From Halomonas sp. LBP4 (GTDB taxonomy: Bacteria > Pseudomonadota > Gammaproteobacteria > Pseudomonadales > Halomonadaceae): a stretch of 64,000 bases of DNA. Location: the NCBI RefSeq assembly GCF_003202205.1, contig NZ_PDOG01000007.1, positions 1 through 64,000 on the forward strand, in the 5' to 3' direction. Of this stretch, positions 52,870 through 61,021 are shown in pieces (positions within the stretch are counted from its first letter, which is position 1; each line of letters opens with the position of its first letter). The notes beneath the pieces were generated by a model. That model was not told the DNA's origin, did no database searches, and saw only the letters and a program-made list of their open reading frames with translations. Both the position numbers and the translations under genes were made by a program.

Positions 52870-52875
52870 TATAAT
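52870..52875 (+). promoter_or_regulatory. -10 box before ppiD
   Basis: A perfect TATAAT lies 38 bases before the ppiD start. No good -35 hexamer is visible at 16-18 bases, so it may depend on an activator or be incidental. Confidence 0.4.
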
Positions 52876-52913
52876 GTGGCGCGTCCTTGCCAACTTCATC
52901 AGCCGAGGCCTGC

Positions 52914-54734
52914 ATGCTGCAAAGTATTCGAGATCGCTCCAGGAGCTGGGGCGCCAAGATCATCATCGGTGCCGTGGTCGTGACCATGGCGCTGTTCGGC
53001 GTGGAGTCCCTGGTGGGGCTGTTCGGCGGTGGTGGCGATGACATCGTCAAGGTCAACGGCGAACCGATCACCCGCCACCAACTCGAGTTGGAGGTGCAGC
53101 GTGCCATCCGCAGCGGCCAGGTGCCGCCGGAACAGGAGCGGGCCCTGCGGAACCAGATGCTCGACCAGTTGATCACGGATCGTCTGTTGACCCAGTATGC
53201 CGAGGAGGGCGGGCTGCACCTCTCGGAGGAACAGCTCGACCAGCTGATCGTCACCTTGCCGGAGTTCCAGGACCAGGACGGCCGCTTCTCCAGCGAGCTG
53301 TTCCGTAATCGCCTCGCCAGCGCCGGCTATACGCCGCTCTCCTTTCGCGAGGAGTTGCGTGTCGACATGAAGCGCCAGCAGCTGCAGCAGGGGCTGGCCT
53401 TCAGCGACTTCACCCTGCCCGCCGAGCAGGAGAGGCTGGGGGCGCTGCAGCGTCAGACCCGCAGCTTCCGCTACCATGCCCTCTCCGCCGCCGATCTCGA
53501 CGACGAGCTGGAGGTCAGCGAAGAGGCGATGCAGCGCCACTACGAGGCCAATGTCGAGAACTACCAGCGTCCCGAGCAGGTTCGCCTGGAGTACGTGATC
53601 ATCGACCGCCAGCAGATGGCCGACGAGATCGAGATCGAGGAGCAGGCGCTGCGCGAGTTGTGGCGGGAGCGCGGTCGCGATGCCGACCGTCGTGTCTCGC
53701 ATATCATGCTCACCTTCAACGGCGAGCGCTCCCGCGAGGAGGCCGTGGCCGAGCTCGAGGCCGTGCGCGAGCGCCTGGCCGAGGGCGAGGCGTTCGCCGA
53801 CCTGGCTGCGGAGGTCTCGGATGATACCGTCTCGGCCGAGCAGGGCGGGGATCTCGGCGTGATCAGCCGTGGCTTCTTCGGCGAGGCCTTCGAGGACGCC
53901 GCCTTCGCCCTGGACGAGGGCCAGGTCTCCGATATCGTCGAGACCGACAACGGCCTGCACCTGCTCAAGGTCACGGCGCTGGAGCGCCCCCCTTTCGAGC
54001 AGGTGCGCGATGATTTGCGGCGTGAGGCAGCGCTATCCCGTGTTGCCGGCGAGTTCAACGAGCGTGTCCAGCGCCTGATCGACGAGAGCTTCGCCGCCGA
54101 TGATCTGCAGAGCGTGGCCGACGACATCGGCCTGGAGCTGCACGAGAGCGACTGGGTTTCCCGCGATGGGGCCGAGGGCGTGCTCGCCGAGCCGGGGGTG
54201 ATGGCCGAGGCGTTCACCGCCGACGTCCTCGAGGAGGGCTACAACAGCGAGGTGATCGAGCTCGACGAGGATCGCCGCCTGGTGCTGCGGGTAGCCGACC
54301 ATCGCGAGGCCACGGTGCTGGACCTCGACGAGGTGCGTGACAGGGTGCGGGCCGGTGTCGAGTCGCAACTGCGGCGCGAGGCGTTGATCGAGCTCGCCGC
54401 CGAGCGCGTCGAGCAGCTGCGGACCGGTGAGGCAACCGAGATCGCGTGGCAGCAGGCCGAGGGCGTCAGTCGTCAGGATGCCGACGGCCTGCCCGAGGCC
54501 GTGCTGCAGGCCGCCTTCCGCCTGCCGGCGCCCGAGGGCGATGAGCCGGTCTATGGGCATGCCGTCGCCGGCGACCGGGTGGTGCTGCTCGCCCTGGATC
54601 GCGTCGAACCGGGTGAGGTCGACAGCGAGACCGAGCTCTTCGTGGCGCGCATGGCCGAGCGGCTGCGGGCCCAGGCGGCCATCCAGGGGCTGCTCGACGA
54701 CCTGCGTGACAAGGCCGATATCGAGCGTCTCTGA
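52914..54734 (+). CDS. ppiD: Periplasmic chaperone/peptidyl-prolyl isomerase PpiD
   Basis: A 606-aa inner-membrane-anchored protein that helps newly exported outer-membrane proteins at the Sec translocon. A short cytoplasmic N-terminus and one transmembrane helix (IIIGAVVVTMALFGVESLVG, residues about 16-35) precede the SurA-like chaperone domain (40-190). The parvulin domain is at about 260-356 (RVSHIMLTF to GLHLLKV), and a long C-terminal chaperone domain completes it. ATG 52914 gives the usual MLQSIRDRSRSWGAKII start. Confidence 0.96.
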   Translation: MLQSIRDRSRSWGAKIIIGAVVVTMALFGVESLVGLFGGGGDDIVKVNGEPITRHQLELEVQRAIRSGQVPPEQERALRNQMLDQLITDRLLTQYAEEGGLHLSEEQLDQLIVTLPEFQDQDGRFSSELFRNRLASAGYTPLSFREELRVDMKRQQLQQGLAFSDFTLPAEQERLGALQRQTRSFRYHALSAADLDDELEVSEEAMQRHYEANVENYQRPEQVRLEYVIIDRQQMADEIEIEEQALRELWRERGRDADRRVSHIMLTFNGERSREEAVAELEAVRERLAEGEAFADLAAEVSDDTVSAEQGGDLGVISRGFFGEAFEDAAFALDEGQVSDIVETDNGLHLLKVTALERPPFEQVRDDLRREAALSRVAGEFNERVQRLIDESFAADDLQSVADDIGLELHESDWVSRDGAEGVLAEPGVMAEAFTADVLEEGYNSEVIELDEDRRLVLRVADHREATVLDLDEVRDRVRAGVESQLRREALIELAAERVEQLRTGEATEIAWQQAEGVSRQDADGLPEAVLQAAFRLPAPEGDEPVYGHAVAGDRVVLLALDRVEPGEVDSETELFVARMAERLRAQAAIQGLLDDLRDKADIERL

Positions 54735-54757
54735 GCGACACTGGCCGTTCGGTAACG

Positions 54758-54784
54758 GAGGGGCGCCACGGCGCCCCTCTTTCG
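54758..54784 (+). terminator. Rho-independent terminator of ppiD
   Basis: GAGGGGCGCC (54758-54767) and GGCGCCCCTC (54770-54779) form a GC-rich stem followed by TTTCGT. Confidence 0.75.
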
Positions 54785-54907
54785 TGACCACTCTTTACGT
54801 GGCTGCTATTTATACCGTTATCTTCCATAAGCCCCCGACACCACCCCGGCCCCGACGTGCTAGCCGACCAGCGGACCATCGCTCCGGCGGTGACGCCTGA
54901 CGGCAAT

Positions 54908-54926
54908 AATGTTATCTTGTAACATT
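54908..54926. promoter_or_regulatory. Zur-box-like operator
   Basis: AATGTTATCTTGTAACATT has perfect 7-bp arms (AATGTTA/TAACATT) around 5 nt. It resembles the zinc-uptake-regulator site of enterobacteria and pseudomonads (GTTATnnnnTAAC type). It lies 25-43 bp before the COG0523 start, where a repressor would block transcription when zinc is sufficient. Confidence 0.7.
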
Positions 54927-54950
54927 CAAGGTTTTGCCAGGATCCGTGCC

Positions 54951-55991
54951 ATGCTGACTCCGATCGCCAATCTTCCCGTTCACCTGATCACCGGTTTCCT
55001 CGGCAGCGGCAAGAGCACCCTGATCCATCGCCTGATCGAGCAGAAGCCCCCGGGAGAACGCTGGGCGGTGCTGATCAACGAGTTCGGCCAGGTGGGCATC
55101 GACCAGGCGATGTTTGCCGAGCGCGATGACCTGGTGGTCAAGGGGTTGCCGGGGGGATGCCTCTGCTGTCAGCTCGCCTTCGTGATGCAGGCGACCCTGG
55201 TCAACCTGCTGCATCGCCATCGTCCCGACCGCTTGATCATCGAGCCCTCGGGGCTCGGTCACCCGGCCGGGTTGCTTGAGGTATTGCGCGGGGAGGCCTT
55301 CGCCGGGGTGCTGGAGGTCCGCGACATCATCGCCGTGCTCGACCCGCGACGCCTGGACGATCCCCGGGCCCGGGAACACGAGACCTTCCGCGACCAGCTG
55401 GAGATGGCCGATGCCGTGGCCCTGACCATGACGGACCTGGCGACGCCGGAGCAGCTCGCGGCCGCCGAGGCCCTGCTGGGCGAGAGCTGGCCAGCCAAGA
55501 AGTGGGTCCGGCCGGCGCCCCACGGCGAGCTGCCCCTGTCCCTGCTCATCGAGGCGGCGGGAGGCGAGCCACCTCATCGGGCGTCACCCGACAGCGAGGC
55601 GCATCGCCGGCTACGCGAGGCGGCGGCCGGCAGCCTGTTGCTGGAGGACTTCGGTGCCGACGAGCCGACCCCGGGCAAGCCCGTGCGCGAGGAGGGCGGT
55701 TCGCTGGGCTATGCCACCCTGGGGTGGCGCTGGCACCCCGACGACGTCTTCGACCTCGACCGGGTCACGGCGCTTCTGGGAGAACTGCCTCGCGGGTTGC
55801 GGGTCAAGGGCGTGCTGCATAGCGAGGCGGGCTGGAAGCTCTACAACCGCGCCGCCGGGGCGGTGAGCCTGACCGCCAGCGCCTGGCGGCAGGATTCGCG
55901 GCTGGAGGTGATCGGCGAGGCGGGGAGTCTGCCCCAGGCAGAGGAGCTGGAAACCGAGCTGCAGAGGTGCCTGTGCGCCTCTAGAGACTGA
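54951..55991 (+). CDS. COG0523 (CobW/G3E) GTPase, putative zinc metallochaperone
   Basis: A 346-aa P-loop GTPase. Walker A is GFLGSGKST (residues about 13-21), the metal-binding CxCC motif is Cys70, Cys72 and Cys73 in GGCLCCQLAF, and the switch region is IIEPSGLGHPAG. A C-terminal CobW_C domain follows (GVLHSEAGWKLYNRAAG). COG0523 proteins under Zur deliver zinc to key enzymes during starvation. ATG 54951 is chosen by family alignment; the frame opens at 54909 inside the Zur-like site. Its end overlaps the convergent lpxH by 11 bp. Confidence 0.92.
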   Translation: MLTPIANLPVHLITGFLGSGKSTLIHRLIEQKPPGERWAVLINEFGQVGIDQAMFAERDDLVVKGLPGGCLCCQLAFVMQATLVNLLHRHRPDRLIIEPSGLGHPAGLLEVLRGEAFAGVLEVRDIIAVLDPRRLDDPRAREHETFRDQLEMADAVALTMTDLATPEQLAAAEALLGESWPAKKWVRPAPHGELPLSLLIEAAGGEPPHRASPDSEAHRRLREAAAGSLLLEDFGADEPTPGKPVREEGGSLGYATLGWRWHPDDVFDLDRVTALLGELPRGLRVKGVLHSEAGWKLYNRAAGAVSLTASAWRQDSRLEVIGEAGSLPQAEELETELQRCLCASRD

Positions 55992-56739
55992 ACTCCCGCA
56001 GCTCGGGCTCGCCGCCGTCCTCGACCACGATCTCCCAGCCCTGGCCGGGTTGCCAGTCGCCGAGCACGTAGCGTCGGGCGGGCTGGCCGTCGACCTCGAG
56101 CCGGTGAACGGCGGGACGGTGGGTGTGGCCATGGATCAGGCTGGTCACGCCGTGCTCGGCCATGACCTTCTCCACCTCCTCGGGGGTGACGTCCATGATG
56201 TCGTCGGCCTTGTTGGAGGTGGCCTCGCCGGATTGCTGGCGCAGCGACTGTGCCAGGGTGAGGCGGTCCTGGATCGGCATGGCCAGGATCTGCTGCTGCC
56301 ACTGGGGATTCCTGGCCTGGGCCCGGAAGGCCATGTAGGCCTCGTCACGGGTGCAGAGGCTGTCGCCGTGCATCAGCAGCACCCGCTGGCCGCCGAGTTC
56401 GACCACGGCGGGGTCGGGGAGCAGCGAGGCCCCGGCGTCGCGGGCGAAGCGCTCGCCGAGCAGGAAATCGCGGTTGCCGTGCATCAGCCGGATCTCGGTG
56501 CCGCCATCGGCCAGGCGGCGCAGGGCCTTCGCCACCCGTTGCGCCAGGGCGGCGTTGCCGGTGGGGTCGGCGTCGCCGAGGTCGAGCAGGTCGTCACCGA
56601 TCCAGGCCTCGAAGAAGTCGCCGAGGACATAGAGGGCATCGACGCCGTCGGCGCGCGCCTCGAGCCAGCGAAGAAAGCCCTCGGTGACGTCGGGCGCGCC
56701 GGGGTGCAGGTGCAGGTCGGATATCAGCAGGGTGGTCAT
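55981..56739 (-). CDS. lpxH: UDP-2,3-diacylglucosamine diphosphatase
   Basis: Hydrolyses UDP-2,3-diacylglucosamine to lipid X, a step of lipid A synthesis at the inner-membrane face. This 252-aa calcineurin-type phosphoesterase has metal motifs ISDLHLHPGAP, YVLGDFFEAWIGDD, MHGNRDFLLG, LLMHGDSLCTRDEAY and IHGHTHRPAVH. Length matches the family. It lies 87 nt downstream of ppiB on the same strand with a hairpin between. Confidence 0.96.
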   Translation of the reverse strand: MTTLLISDLHLHPGAPDVTEGFLRWLEARADGVDALYVLGDFFEAWIGDDLLDLGDADPTGNAALAQRVAKALRRLADGGTEIRLMHGNRDFLLGERFARDAGASLLPDPAVVELGGQRVLLMHGDSLCTRDEAYMAFRAQARNPQWQQQILAMPIQDRLTLAQSLRQQSGEATSNKADDIMDVTPEEVEKVMAEHGVTSLIHGHTHRPAVHRLEVDGQPARRYVLGDWQPGQGWEIVVEDGGEPELREFSL

Positions 56740-56783
56740 GATGGGCTCTCGCGTGGTACTCGGTGACCCGGGGCGTAACGCAA

Positions 56784-56806
56784 CACGCCCGCGGGAGGCG
56801 GGCGTG
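56784..56806 (-). terminator. Hairpin between ppiB and lpxH
   Basis: CACGCCCGC and GCGGGCGTG form a 9-bp stem with a 5-nt loop. On the minus strand it is followed by TTGCG only, so it is a weak terminator or attenuator. Confidence 0.5.
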
Positions 56807-56826
56807 CGACCGGTCGGCGAAAAGGC

Positions 56827-57333
56827 TCAGGCGTCGGCCTCGTCCTTGAAGTAGGCGCGCTGGATGATGACGTCGTCGGCGGGCACGTCGGCGTGCATGC
56901 CGCGACGGGTGGTGGGCACGGCCTTGATCTTCTCGACCACGTCCATGCCCTCGACCACCTCCCCGAACACGCAGTAGCCCCAGCCCTGGATCGACTTGCC
57001 GCTGTGGTTGAGGAAATCGTTGTCGCCCACGTTGATGAAGAACTGGGCGGTGGCCGAGTGCGGGTCCTGGGTGCGTGCCATGGCCAGGGTGCCGGTGGCG
57101 TTGGTCAGGCCGTTGTCGGCCTCGTTCTCGATCGGGTCCCGGGTCGGCTTCTGGTTGAAGTCGGTGTCGAAACCGCCACCCTGGACCATGAAGCCGTCGA
57201 TCACGCGGTGAAAGAGGGTGTTGTCGTAGTGCCCGTCGCGCACGTACTGCTCGAAATTGGCTGCGGTCTTCGGTGCCTTCTCGTGGTTCAGGGCGATGGT
57301 GATGTCACCGAAATTGGTCTGCAGAATGATCAT
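56827..57333 (-). CDS. ppiB: Peptidyl-prolyl cis-trans isomerase B (cyclophilin)
   Basis: A 168-aa cytoplasmic cyclophilin without signal peptide. Catalytic and substrate residues are in TLFHRVIDGFMVQGGGFDTD (Arg and Phe of the active site), LAMARTQDPHSATAQFFINV, and GYCVFGEVVEGMDVV. The preceding glnS is divergent, with 334 bp between the starts. Confidence 0.96.
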   Translation of the reverse strand: MIILQTNFGDITIALNHEKAPKTAANFEQYVRDGHYDNTLFHRVIDGFMVQGGGFDTDFNQKPTRDPIENEADNGLTNATGTLAMARTQDPHSATAQFFINVGDNDFLNHSGKSIQGWGYCVFGEVVEGMDVVEKIKAVPTTRRGMHADVPADDVIIQRAYFKDEADA

Positions 57334-57366
57334 CGATAAGTTCCTGTACGATAGAGGGGCGTTGCC

Positions 57367-57397
57367 TTGGCGTTGCCCATGGGCGTGGCGCTATAAT
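57367..57397 (+). promoter_or_regulatory. Possible promoter in the ppiB-glnS gap
   Basis: TATAAT (57392-57397) is perfect; the best -35 candidate TTGGCG (57367-57372) is 19 bases away. The remaining leader, 57398-57667 (270 nt), holds no gene that I recognise. Confidence 0.4.
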
Positions 57398-57667
57398 ACC
57401 GGTTTTGCTTCGATGCGCGAAGCGAGCCCGAAGCGAGAGGCGCCGGGGGCAGGTCGTAGAGGGGGCCTACGCCAGGGATGGCGTCGGTAGCGCCCAGGGA
57501 GGGGTTCACAGCGCCCCCTCGTAGACCTGTCGCCGGATCAGCCTCGAGCGATATAGATATTGCGATACCCTCGGGAAATGGCCCCGGCGCCCCTCGCTGT
57601 GAGCACGGCCAAACCGCTCAGGGCTCTCCACGCCTGCACCTTTTAACCAGAGGCTGTTCTTCTCAAC

Positions 57668-59380
57668 ATGACCACCGATACCACCAGCGCGCCGAACTTC
57701 ATCCGCAACCAGATTCGCGAGGAGATCGAGGCCGGCCGCGCCGGCAAGATCGTCACGCGCTTCCCGCCGGAGCCCAATGGCTTCCTGCACATCGGCCATG
57801 CCAAGTCGATCTGCCTGAATTTCGGGCTCGCCGAGCAGTTCGGGGGTGACTGTCACCTGCGCTTCGACGACACCAATCCGGCGAAGGAGGAGCAGGCCTA
57901 CATCGATGCCATCAAGCAGGACGTCGCCTGGCTGGGGTTCGAGTGGGCCGGCCCGGTGCGCTTCGCCTCGGACTATTTCGACCAGCTCTACGCCTGGGCC
58001 CAGCACCTGGTGCGCGAGGGCAAGGCCTATGTCGACGACCTCTCGGCCGACGAGATCCGCGAGTACCGTGGCACCCTGACCGAAGCGGGGCGCCCCAGCC
58101 CCTATCGCGATCGCTCGCCCGAGGAGAGTCTCGACCTGCTCGAGCGCATGCGCATCGGCGAGTTCGCCGAGGGCGAGAAGGTGCTGCGGGCCAGGATCGA
58201 CATGGCCTCGCCGAACATCAACCTGCGTGACCCCATCCTCTACCGCATCCGCCATGCCCACCATCACCAGACCGGCGACAAGTGGAAGATCTATCCCTCC
58301 TATGACTTCACCCATGGCCAGTCGGATGCCATCGAGGGCGTGACCCACTCGATCTGTACCCTGGAGTTCGAGGACCACCGCCCGCTCTACGAGTGGTTCC
58401 TCGACAACCTGCCGGTACCGGTGACGCCGCGCCAGATCGAGTTCGCCCGGCTCAACCTCAACTACACCCTGACCTCCAAGCGCAAGCTCAAGCTGCTGGT
58501 GGACGAAGGCATCGTCGACGGCTGGGACGACCCGCGCCTGCCGACCATCTCGGGCATGCGTCGCCGCGGCTATACCCCGGCGTCGATCCGCAAGTTCTGC
58601 GAGATGATCGGTGTGACGCGTGCCGACGGCGGCCTGGTCGATATCGCCATGCTCTACCACGCCATCCGCGCCGACCTCGAGGACAACGCCCCCCGCGCCA
58701 TGGCCGTGCTCAAGCCCCTCAAGGTGGTGCTGACCAACGTGGCCGAGGACTTCGAGGAGGTCTATGAGGTGCCCGGGCACCCGGCCCGGGAGGACATGGG
58801 CGTGCGCGAGGTGCCCTTCACCCGCGAGCTCTATATCGACCAGGACGATTTCATGGAGGAGCCGCCGAAGAAGTTCTTCCGCCTGGCGCCGGGCAAGGAG
58901 GTGCGCCTGCGCAACAGCTATGTCATCCGCTGCGACGAGGTGATCAAGAACGAGGCCGGCGAGATCGAGGAGCTTCACTGCTCGGTGGATTTCGACACCC
59001 TCGGCAGGAACCCCGAAGGCCGCAAGGTGAAGGGCGTGATCCACTGGGTCAGCGCCGCCCATGGCGTGCCCATGGAGGTGCGCCTCTACGACAATCTCTT
59101 CCAGGTCGAGCAGCCCGACCGTGACAAGGACGCCGATTTCCTCGACCACCTCAATCCCGAGTCGCTGGTGGTGTGCCGGGCGATCGGCGAGCCGAGCCTG
59201 GCCGACGCCAGGCCCGAATCGCGCTTCCAGTTCGAGCGGGTGGGCTATTTCTGCGCCGACCGCCACGCCAGCCGGGGCGACAGGCTGGTGTTCAACCGCA
59301 CCGTGGGGCTGAAGGACAGCTGGGCCAAGGTTCAGAAGCAAGAAGCCCAGAAAAAAGAGCAAGGCCAGAAGAAGGGGTGA
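57668..59380 (+). CDS. glnS: Glutaminyl-tRNA synthetase
   Basis: A 570-aa class I synthetase that charges tRNA-Gln. The HIGH-type motif is in FPPEPNGFLHIGHAKSICLN, the KMSKS equivalent is TLTSKRKLKLLV, and the GlnRS-specific IYPSYDFTHGQSDAIEGVTH is present. The anticodon-binding beta barrels follow. The Lys/Gln-rich tail (KVQKQEAQKKEQGQKKG) is an extension. cysS starts 1 nt after its stop (TGACATG), so the two are coupled. Confidence 0.98.
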   Translation: MTTDTTSAPNFIRNQIREEIEAGRAGKIVTRFPPEPNGFLHIGHAKSICLNFGLAEQFGGDCHLRFDDTNPAKEEQAYIDAIKQDVAWLGFEWAGPVRFASDYFDQLYAWAQHLVREGKAYVDDLSADEIREYRGTLTEAGRPSPYRDRSPEESLDLLERMRIGEFAEGEKVLRARIDMASPNINLRDPILYRIRHAHHHQTGDKWKIYPSYDFTHGQSDAIEGVTHSICTLEFEDHRPLYEWFLDNLPVPVTPRQIEFARLNLNYTLTSKRKLKLLVDEGIVDGWDDPRLPTISGMRRRGYTPASIRKFCEMIGVTRADGGLVDIAMLYHAIRADLEDNAPRAMAVLKPLKVVLTNVAEDFEEVYEVPGHPAREDMGVREVPFTRELYIDQDDFMEEPPKKFFRLAPGKEVRLRNSYVIRCDEVIKNEAGEIEELHCSVDFDTLGRNPEGRKVKGVIHWVSAAHGVPMEVRLYDNLFQVEQPDRDKDADFLDHLNPESLVVCRAIGEPSLADARPESRFQFERVGYFCADRHASRGDRLVFNRTVGLKDSWAKVQKQEAQKKEQGQKKG

Positions 59381-59381
59381 C

Positions 59382-60803
59382 ATGCAGATCTACAACACGC
59401 TGACGCGTCGCAAGGAAGCCTTCACGCCCATCGAGCCGGGCCGGATTCGCATGTACGTCTGCGGCATGACCGTCTACGACTACTGCCACCTGGGCCACGC
59501 CCGGGTGATGGTGGCCTTCGATGTCATCACCCGCTACCTGCGCTGGCGCGGCTTCGATGTCACCTATGTGCGCAACATCACCGACATCGACGACAAGATC
59601 CTCAGGCGCGCCGACGAGAACGGCGAGTCGATCGATTCGCTCACCGAGCGCATGATCGCCGCCATGCACGAGGACGAGGCGCGGCTCTTCGTGCTGCGCC
59701 CGGATCACGAGCCCCGCGCCACCGGCCATATCGGCGAGATCGTCGCCATGATCGAGACGCTGATCGCCAAGGACTACGCCTATGCCGCGGACAACGGCGA
59801 CGTCTACTACCGGGTGCGCCGGTTCGAGGGCTACGGCAAGCTCAACAACCGCGACCTCGACGAGATGCGCGCCGGCGCCAGGGTCGAGGTCGACGAGCAC
59901 AAGGAGGACCCGCTCGACTTCGTGCTGTGGAAGGCGGCCAAGCCGGGGGAGGCCAGCTGGCCATCGCCCTGGGGCGAGGGGCGTCCGGGCTGGCACATCG
60001 AGTGCTCGGCGATGTCGACCTGCTGCCTGGGCGAGACCTTCGACATCCATGGCGGCGGGCCGGACCTGACCTTCCCCCACCATGAGAACGAGATCGCCCA
60101 GAGCGAGGCGGCCACCGGCAAGCCCTACGTCAACACCTGGATGCACGCCGGGGCGGTGCGGGTGGACCAGGAGAAGATGTCCAAGTCGCTGGGCAACTTC
60201 TTCACCATCCGCGAGGTGCTCGAGGTGCACGACCCGGAGGTGGTGCGCTACCTGCTGGTGGCGAGCCACTACCGCAGTCCGATCAACTACGCCCCGGAGT
60301 CGCTCTCGGAGGCGCGCAAGTCACTGGAGCGCTTCTACAACTCCCTTGAAGGCGTCTCGCTCGAAGGGCTGGCGCTCGAGGGCGCCGCAGCGGCCGAGGA
60401 CGGGGTGGACGGTCGTTTCGAGGCGCGCTTCACCGCGGCCATGGACGACGACTTCAATACGGCGGAAGCGCTCTCGGTGCTCTTCGACCTGGCTCGCGAA
60501 CTGAACCGGGCCAAGAAGGAGGCTCCCGGGCAGGCGCCGGCCCTGGCCCATGAGCTCAAGCGCCTGGGTGGGGTGCTGGGGCTGCTCACCCAGGACCCGG
60601 CGGCCTTCCTCAAGGGCGGGGCGGGGGAGCTGCCGCTGAGTGAGGCCGAGATCGAGGCGAGGATCGCGGCCCGTGCCGAGGCCAAGAAGGCGAAGGACTT
60701 CGCCACGGCCGATGGCATCCGCGACGAGCTGGCCGCGCTCGGCATCATCCTCAAGGACGCCCGCGAGGGCACGACCTGGGTCTACGAGCAGCCCGCCGAC
60801 TGA
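59382..60803 (+). CDS. cysS: Cysteinyl-tRNA synthetase
   Basis: A 473-aa class I synthetase. MYVCGMTVYDYCHLGHARVM has the zinc Cys and the HIGH-type motif. CSAMSTCCLG and HHENEIAQSEA supply the remaining zinc ligands, and EKMSKSLGNFFT is the KMSKS loop. The helical anticodon domain ends the protein. Coupled to glnS. Confidence 0.98.
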   Translation: MQIYNTLTRRKEAFTPIEPGRIRMYVCGMTVYDYCHLGHARVMVAFDVITRYLRWRGFDVTYVRNITDIDDKILRRADENGESIDSLTERMIAAMHEDEARLFVLRPDHEPRATGHIGEIVAMIETLIAKDYAYAADNGDVYYRVRRFEGYGKLNNRDLDEMRAGARVEVDEHKEDPLDFVLWKAAKPGEASWPSPWGEGRPGWHIECSAMSTCCLGETFDIHGGGPDLTFPHHENEIAQSEAATGKPYVNTWMHAGAVRVDQEKMSKSLGNFFTIREVLEVHDPEVVRYLLVASHYRSPINYAPESLSEARKSLERFYNSLEGVSLEGLALEGAAAAEDGVDGRFEARFTAAMDDDFNTAEALSVLFDLARELNRAKKEAPGQAPALAHELKRLGGVLGLLTQDPAAFLKGGAGELPLSEAEIEARIAARAEAKKAKDFATADGIRDELAALGIILKDAREGTTWVYEQPAD

Positions 60804-60829
60804 CCCGCCCCCTGCCGCCTTGGCCACGA

Positions 60830-60866
60830 CGCCCGGCGCCATCGACAGGATGGGCCGGGCGTTTTG
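60830..60866 (+). terminator. Rho-independent terminator of glnS-cysS
   Basis: CGCCCGGC (60830-60837) and GCCGGGCG (60854-60861) form the stem, followed directly by TTTT. Confidence 0.7.
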
Positions 60867-60983
60867 CTGTCAGGCCGTCTGCCAGGGAAGAGGGATAGCC
60901 TGGAAGGGGGAGCAATATTCCGCTCAAAAAAACTCGGATGCGTAGTTTTGGGGAATTATTTTTCTCAATATTGCCGCGAAGGC

Positions 60984-61006
60984 TATAATATGAGCAGAAT
61001 AACTCA
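60984..61006 (+). promoter_or_regulatory. -10 box and dyad before the hipA-hipB operon
   Basis: TATAAT (60984-60989) lies 33 bases before the hipA-like start. TGAG, 8 nt, CTCA (60991-61006) overlaps the likely transcription start and is a candidate HipB site. The region is AT-rich compared with both sides. Confidence 0.45.
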
Positions 61007-61021
61007 CATCGATGGCCGGCC

